From NCBI RefSeq assembly GCF_002934265.1, contig NZ_PTIX01000002.1, positions 1 through 64,000 of the forward strand: a DNA stretch of 64,000 nt, written 5' to 3'. The DNA comes from Actinokineospora auranticolor. Its GTDB lineage: Bacteria > Actinomycetota > Actinomycetes > Mycobacteriales > Pseudonocardiaceae. The position numbers and the translations under genes are program-made. Positions within the stretch are counted from its first letter, which is position 1. The number at the start of each line of letters is the position of its first letter. The notes below the pieces were generated by a model. The model had not been told where the DNA came from. It made no database searches and saw only the letters and a program-made list of their open reading frames with translations. Positions 60,158 to 64,000 of the stretch are shown one piece after another.

Positions 60158-60693
60158 GCTTCGCGGTAGCGGTCTACTGCGCCTCGCACAACACGGTTCC
60201 GCGCTCGTACGTGGACTTGGCCGACGAGGTCGGCGCGGGCTTGGCCGCGCGCGGCTGGTCCCTGGTCTGGGGCGGCTCGGCGGCGTCGATGATGGGCGCG
60301 GTGTCCCGTTCGGCCCGACGGGGCGGAGTGTCCACTGTGGGCGTAATCCCGCGCGGGCTGATGGGGCTGGAACAGGCCGACCCGGACGCGGACGAGCTGA
60401 TCGTCGTGGACACCATGCGCGAGCGGAAACGCGAGATGGACGAACGCGCAAACGCTTTCCTGGCCATGCCCGGCGGGCTGGGCACGGCGGAGGAGCTGTT
60501 CGAGGTCTGGACGTCGCGGTACCTGGGCATGCACTCGAAGCCGGTGGTGCTGCTGGACCCGGACGACCACTACGCAGGCATGCTCGACTGGGTCAGGGAA
60601 CTGCATTCCCGGGGGTTCGTGTCGGATGTGGGTCTGGGCGCGTTGGTGGTGACGCGGACGGTTGAGGAGGCGCTGGACGCCTGCGCGGTCTAG
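60154..60693 (+). CDS. LOG family protein (TIGR00730), shorter form
   Basis: 179 aa from a TTG start whose bases overlap the upstream stop (TTGA). FAVAVYCASHNTVPRSYVDL, LVWGGSAASMMGAVSRSARR, then ERKREMDERANAFLAMPGGL and GTAEELFEVWTSRYLGMHSK: the canonical LOG motifs. Paralogue of the preceding gene and closer in length to Rv1205. Two LOG enzymes from one transcript may have different nucleotide preferences. Its stop overlaps the convergent NTPase gene by 4 bp. Confidence 0.9.
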
Positions 60694-63245
60694 CCGGCGA
60701 GGGTGCCATCGGGGTTCAGGCCGAACTTGCGGAGGCGGTCGCCTTCGGGGATGAGGTCGACCAGGTGCTGGAGGGCGTAAGTGTTGCCCGCGTGCAGTTC
60801 CGCCCACAGTGCCGCGATGTCCGCGCGGTCGGCCAGCACCTGGACCAGACGCCGACTCGCCTCGGAGTCGCCGCGACGGGCGTGCGGGGTGAGCACCCGC
60901 ACCGCTCGCTCCGGATCCAGCCAGGCCACCGCGAAAGCGGCTGAGGCGCTGTCCTCGGCGTAGTCGGCGAGTTCGTCGATCCTGCGGTTCGTGCGGAGCA
61001 GTTCGATCAGCGTTCGCCTGCACCGGCGACTGGTCTCGAAGTACGGGCGAAGAACCGCCAGTGCCTCGTCGACTTCGTCGGCCCGGACTAGATCCCAGGC
61101 CAACGCGACGACCGCGTAGGTGTTCTCCTCGGCCAACTCTCGGAGCTGGGGGATCAGCTCGCGGTCGACCAGCAGCGAGACGAGTTTGCGCTGGGCGGAC
61201 TCGTCGCCCGCGGCCGACCGCTCCTGGAGTTCACCGAGATCGCCGAGTTCGGCCAGCGCGTCGTCCAGGCAGAGCTCGGCGAGCGCTGTCGTGCCCACGT
61301 GCGGCCGTATGACCGCGGCGGCTTGGGCGTGCTCGCCCTTCTCCCTCAGGACACCCGCGAGGGTTCTGGCCGCAATCCCGACTTCAGCGGCATACGGGCG
61401 CAACAGCGCGACGGCGACATCCGCGTGGCCGAGCTCGATGAGCACGTGGGCGAACCGGTCGGCCGCGTACGCATCGGAATCGGGCAGGGCGGATATCGCT
61501 TCATCAATCGCACCGCGCGCCAGCAGGAGCCTGGCGAGTTCCTCCGCGGCGACGGTATCGCCGCTACCTGCCCTGGAGCGCAGGGTCTTCTCGTCTCCGC
61601 GTTCCTTCAGGCTCCTGGCGAGCGCGTGTTGCGCGATGACGTCGCCGCTGTCGGCGAGCGCGGCCAGCTCGTCCCAACGCAGGTTCGTCTCCAGGATGTC
61701 CACCAGCCGCTCCCGACTCGTGGAGTCGTCCACGTGCGGTCGGAGCAGCTCCAGCGCACCGTCCACATCACCGCCGGCCGCCAGCTGGTCGGCCAACCTG
61801 CGCTCGACCCCGTGCAGGTGAAAGCCATCCGAAGTGGCGGCTGCGATCCGCATGACGTCGATCACCTCGGCCGGACGTCCCCCTTCGTCGAGGAGGTCCA
61901 CGAGGCTTCTCCAGAACCGGTCGGCGTTGAACCGCATCGCTTGCCGGAGAACGCTTTCGGCTTCGGGTTCCCGCCCCTCGGCGAGCAGGTGCGCCACCCA
62001 GACGTCCGCCGCTTCCGGGTCCCCGGCAGCGGCCCACGACGCCAACTCCTTGGTCCGACCTTCCCGCAACAGCAGTGTGGCGATGCCGTACCGGGCCCAA
62101 TCGATGTCCCAGTGGTCGGCCAGGCGCCGGAAGAGCGCTTCCGCGCACCGGTACTGCGCGCGGACCTGCGCGCCGTCCGCGAGTCGCCGCACATCGGACT
62201 CGTCGTCGGCGAGGTCGGTGAAGGCTCGCCAGGTCGGGGCCGGAACCGTCTCGCTGCGGCGGTGGTCGAGCAGGCGGGAGAGCAGGTAGTCGGCGACCGT
62301 GTAGCCGACGATGTCGCGGCGTTCGAGGTCGGGGATCGGGAGCAGCGGGGAGGCTCCCCGGTTCGAGGTCGTCAACTCGGCGAGCGCTGGGTCGAACCAC
62401 GAATCGTCCGGGTGCACTGTGGACAGGTAGCCGCGGGCGGCGGCGACCAGGAGTTCCTTGGTCAGGGGACTTTGGATGCCTAGTCGCCGGGCGTCGGCGG
62501 CGGCGTGGATGATCGCGCGTTGTTCGTCGTTGGCGCGGCCGTAGCGGGTCATCAGGTCGCGGGCGCCCGCGAGGAGTTCGGTGACGTTGAAGTCCTTGTC
62601 CGCCACCGCGTCCACGAGCCGGGGATCCCGGGGTGCCAGGCGGACGGCCTCGGCGCGTTCGGCGGTGGTGAAGGTGTGCAGTGGGACCTCGTGGAGCCGC
62701 CGATCGTCGAGGACGTCGTACGCGGCGGGGTGTCGAGCCAGGCCGTTTTCCTTGGCGCGCAGCTCATCCAGGTAGTTGGGCCAGGCGGCGGCCAGGATGA
62801 CGACCGGGGTAGGGGCGTCCAGCAGGCGACGGATGGCGGCGGGGGTGATCGGGGTGGAGCCGGGAGTCAGGTACGGGCCGTCGAGGAAACGCTGGAGTTC
62901 GTCGAGCCAGACGACGAGTTTCGCGGACGGGGTGGTGTTGTTCACCCGGTCGCCGTCGCCGAGATCCGGGACCAAGACGTCGAAGTCGGCCAGTTCGGCG
63001 CGGCCGAGTTCGTAGAGGAGCCGGGACTTGCCGACGGACGAATCACCCGTCAGCAGCAGGAACCCGCCGGTCTCCGCTGCCCGCCGCACCCACCGCCCGA
63101 GGTCTGGCCAGACCCCGCGCGGCACGAACAGCGGCAGGTCCGGGTCCAACTCGGTTGAGGCGTCGAGCGGCAGGGGCACCGCCGGGTTGACGCGCAAGGC
63201 CAGGGCACGAGCCGAGACGTCACCGAAGCGGGGCAGTGCTTCCAT
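60690..63245 (-). CDS. P-loop NTPase with C-terminal helical repeats
   Basis: 851 aa. A short N-terminal segment precedes a STAND/AAA-like ATPase: Walker A GFLLLTGDSSVGKSRLLYEL (about residue 60-75) and Walker B SAKLVVWLDELQRFLDGPYL. Residues ~380-840 are degenerate helical repeats of TPR/Sel1 style (RHALARSLKERGDE-like units; DEAISALPDSDAYAADRFAH; DEALAVLRPYFETSRRCRRT), ending LRKFGLNPDGTLAG. Related proteins are scattered in actinobacteria, and STAND architectures often sense ligands in signalling or phage defence. It is inserted between the LOG pair and dapC. Function not assignable. Confidence 0.65.
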   Translation of the reverse strand: MEALPRFGDVSARALALRVNPAVPLPLDASTELDPDLPLFVPRGVWPDLGRWVRRAAETGGFLLLTGDSSVGKSRLLYELGRAELADFDVLVPDLGDGDRVNNTTPSAKLVVWLDELQRFLDGPYLTPGSTPITPAAIRRLLDAPTPVVILAAAWPNYLDELRAKENGLARHPAAYDVLDDRRLHEVPLHTFTTAERAEAVRLAPRDPRLVDAVADKDFNVTELLAGARDLMTRYGRANDEQRAIIHAAADARRLGIQSPLTKELLVAAARGYLSTVHPDDSWFDPALAELTTSNRGASPLLPIPDLERRDIVGYTVADYLLSRLLDHRRSETVPAPTWRAFTDLADDESDVRRLADGAQVRAQYRCAEALFRRLADHWDIDWARYGIATLLLREGRTKELASWAAAGDPEAADVWVAHLLAEGREPEAESVLRQAMRFNADRFWRSLVDLLDEGGRPAEVIDVMRIAAATSDGFHLHGVERRLADQLAAGGDVDGALELLRPHVDDSTSRERLVDILETNLRWDELAALADSGDVIAQHALARSLKERGDEKTLRSRAGSGDTVAAEELARLLLARGAIDEAISALPDSDAYAADRFAHVLIELGHADVAVALLRPYAAEVGIAARTLAGVLREKGEHAQAAAVIRPHVGTTALAELCLDDALAELGDLGELQERSAAGDESAQRKLVSLLVDRELIPQLRELAEENTYAVVALAWDLVRADEVDEALAVLRPYFETSRRCRRTLIELLRTNRRIDELADYAEDSASAAFAVAWLDPERAVRVLTPHARRGDSEASRRLVQVLADRADIAALWAELHAGNTYALQHLVDLIPEGDRLRKFGLNPDGTLAG

Positions 63246-63267
63246 GAACCGAGTGTCGTTTTGCGGC

Positions 63268-64000
63268 TTACGGGTGTGACAGGCGGGAAACGGCCGCCGC
63301 GATGCGCTCGTCCGTCGCGGTCAACGCGATGCGCACGTGCCGGTCTCCGGTCGGGCCGTAGAAGGTGCCCGGGGCGACCAGGATTCCGCGTTCGGCCAGC
63401 CACTGGACGGTGTCCCAGGCCGACTCGTCGCGAGTCGCCCACAGGTACAGGCCCGCTTCGGAGTGGTCGATCTTGAAGCCGGCTTCGAGCAGGGCCGGGC
63501 GCAGGACGTCGCGGCGGGCGGCGAAGCGGGCTTTCTGGTCGGCCACGTGCGTGTCGTCGGCCAGGGCCGCCGTGATGGCGGCCTGGATGGGTCGGGGGAC
63601 GATCATGCCCGCGTGCTTGCGGACCTCCAGCAACCCGCGCACCAGCGCCGGGTCACCCGTGACGAACCCGGCCCGGTAGCCCGCCAGGCTGGAGATCTTC
63701 GACAGCGAGTGCACCGCCAGCAGCCCGGTCACGTCCCCACCGGACACCGACGGGTGCAGCACCGACACCGGCTCGGTCTCCCAGCCCAGCGCCAGGTAGC
63801 ACTCATCTGACACGACGATCGTGCCGCGTTCGCGCGCCCAGTCGACGACCTTGCGCAGGTGCTCCACCGGCAGCACCCGACCGGTCGGGTTGGACGGCGA
63901 GTTCAGCCACACCATCCCCGGCGCCGCCGGGCCCAGGGCCGTCAGCCCGTCCGACCGGAACAGCTCGGCCTTCGCCAGCCGCGCGCCCACCTCGTAGGTG
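63268..64000 (-). CDS. dapC: Succinyldiaminopimelate transaminase, C-terminal part (cut by right edge)
   Basis: The last 243 residues of a class I/II PLP aminotransferase; the start lies beyond the window. MVWLNSPSNPTGRVLPVEHL, IVVSDECYLALGWETEPVSV, and the PLP-lysine motif HSLSKISSLAGYRAGF are visible, with ILVAPGTFYGPTGDRHVRIA near the end. The actinobacterial DapC pattern plus linkage to dapD and dapE supports the call. A ferredoxin gene usually precedes dapC but would be outside. Confidence 0.88.
   Translation of the reverse strand, partial: TYEVGARLAKAELFRSDGLTALGPAAPGMVWLNSPSNPTGRVLPVEHLRKVVDWARERGTIVVSDECYLALGWETEPVSVLHPSVSGGDVTGLLAVHSLSKISSLAGYRAGFVTGDPALVRGLLEVRKHAGMIVPRPIQAAITAALADDTHVADQKARFAARRDVLRPALLEAGFKIDHSEAGLYLWATRDESAWDTVQWLAERGILVAPGTFYGPTGDRHVRIALTATDERIAAAVSRLSHP

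Noticed and set aside
62416-62430. TGTGGACAGG inside the large NTPase gene as an element copy
   Set aside because: No partner box at 19 bp and the site is within coding sequence.

Overview
This is a high-GC, gene-dense actinobacterial chromosome segment, most likely from a member of the Pseudonocardiales (Actinokineospora/Saccharothrix/Lentzea-like). The grounds are very high third-position GC, many GTG starts, ATGA/GTGA gene overlaps, actinobacteria-restricted families (EspG, DUF3117, GpgS, actinobacterial DapD and GlgA, LpqY-SugABC) and a gene set that follows, with insertions, the Mycobacterium tuberculosis Rv1201-Rv1239 neighbourhood (dapD, dapE, LOG protein, folP2, gpgS, DivIVA-like gene, tagA, DUF3117 gene, glgA, glgC, O-methyltransferase, sigE, rseA, htrA, tatB, mrp, MgtE-N/CBS gene, Rv1234-like gene, lpqY-sugABC, corA). 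The genus is inference; the synteny is from family knowledge.

Layout. 1-700: start of an IS30-type transposase cut by the window edge and a gene-free G-rich tract. 701-6434: two tandem copies of a type VII secretion cassette (PPE/WXG-like protein, smaller ESX substrate with a C-terminal YxxxD/E signal, EspG-like chaperone) without any ESX core gene. 6682-12845: housekeeping and unknown genes (RecB-like nuclease, ArsC-like protein, MarC, PHP phosphoesterase, PH-domain membrane protein, Nudix, DUF2332, MaoC). 13060-22639: corA with a leader ORF, an 888-residue repeat-rich membrane protein, an I36-like secreted protein and the lpqY-sugA-sugB-sugC trehalose-type ABC operon. 22687-26954: acyl-CoA dehydrogenase, a decayed AAA ATPase and two CitE/malyl-CoA-lyase-like genes. 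27238-32738: ArsR-like regulator, MgtE-N/CBS + DUF1003 pair, MarR regulator, mrp. 32859-34064: an HTH-antitoxin/PIN-toxin module placed between mrp and tatB. 34274-39869: tatB, htrA, a frameshifted unknown gene, rseA and sigE (envelope stress). 39940-47147: O-methyltransferase, glgC/glgA, GtrA, nucleotidyltransferase, pepA, DUF3117. 47338-54132: PaaX regulator with PaaG-like hydratase, tagA block, GNAT, gpgS-folP2, PlsC. 54328-64000: SH3-like secreted protein, LysR, CHAD, dapD/dapE, two LOG proteins, a large P-loop NTPase with helical repeats, and dapC running off the right edge.

How genes work together: dapC, dapD and dapE are three steps of the succinylase branch of meso-diaminopimelate/lysine synthesis. 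GlgC and the actinobacterial GlgA feed alpha-glucan/maltose-1-phosphate synthesis. GpgS starts methylglucose-type polysaccharide synthesis. SigE/RseA/HtrA/TatB form the envelope-stress locus.

The least explained signal is a family of five dispersed intergenic elements (28.8, 41.1, 49.0, 51.5 and 55.7 kb). Each carries two direct TGTGGA(C/T)-type, DnaA-box-like motifs exactly 19 bp apart, usually preceded by a G/C-rich inverted repeat. Other notable points are a candidate leader-peptide/attenuator ahead of corA, an 11-bp-pitch triple direct repeat upstream of sigE, and a +1 frameshift at a six-base homopolymer in the gene inserted between rseA and htrA.
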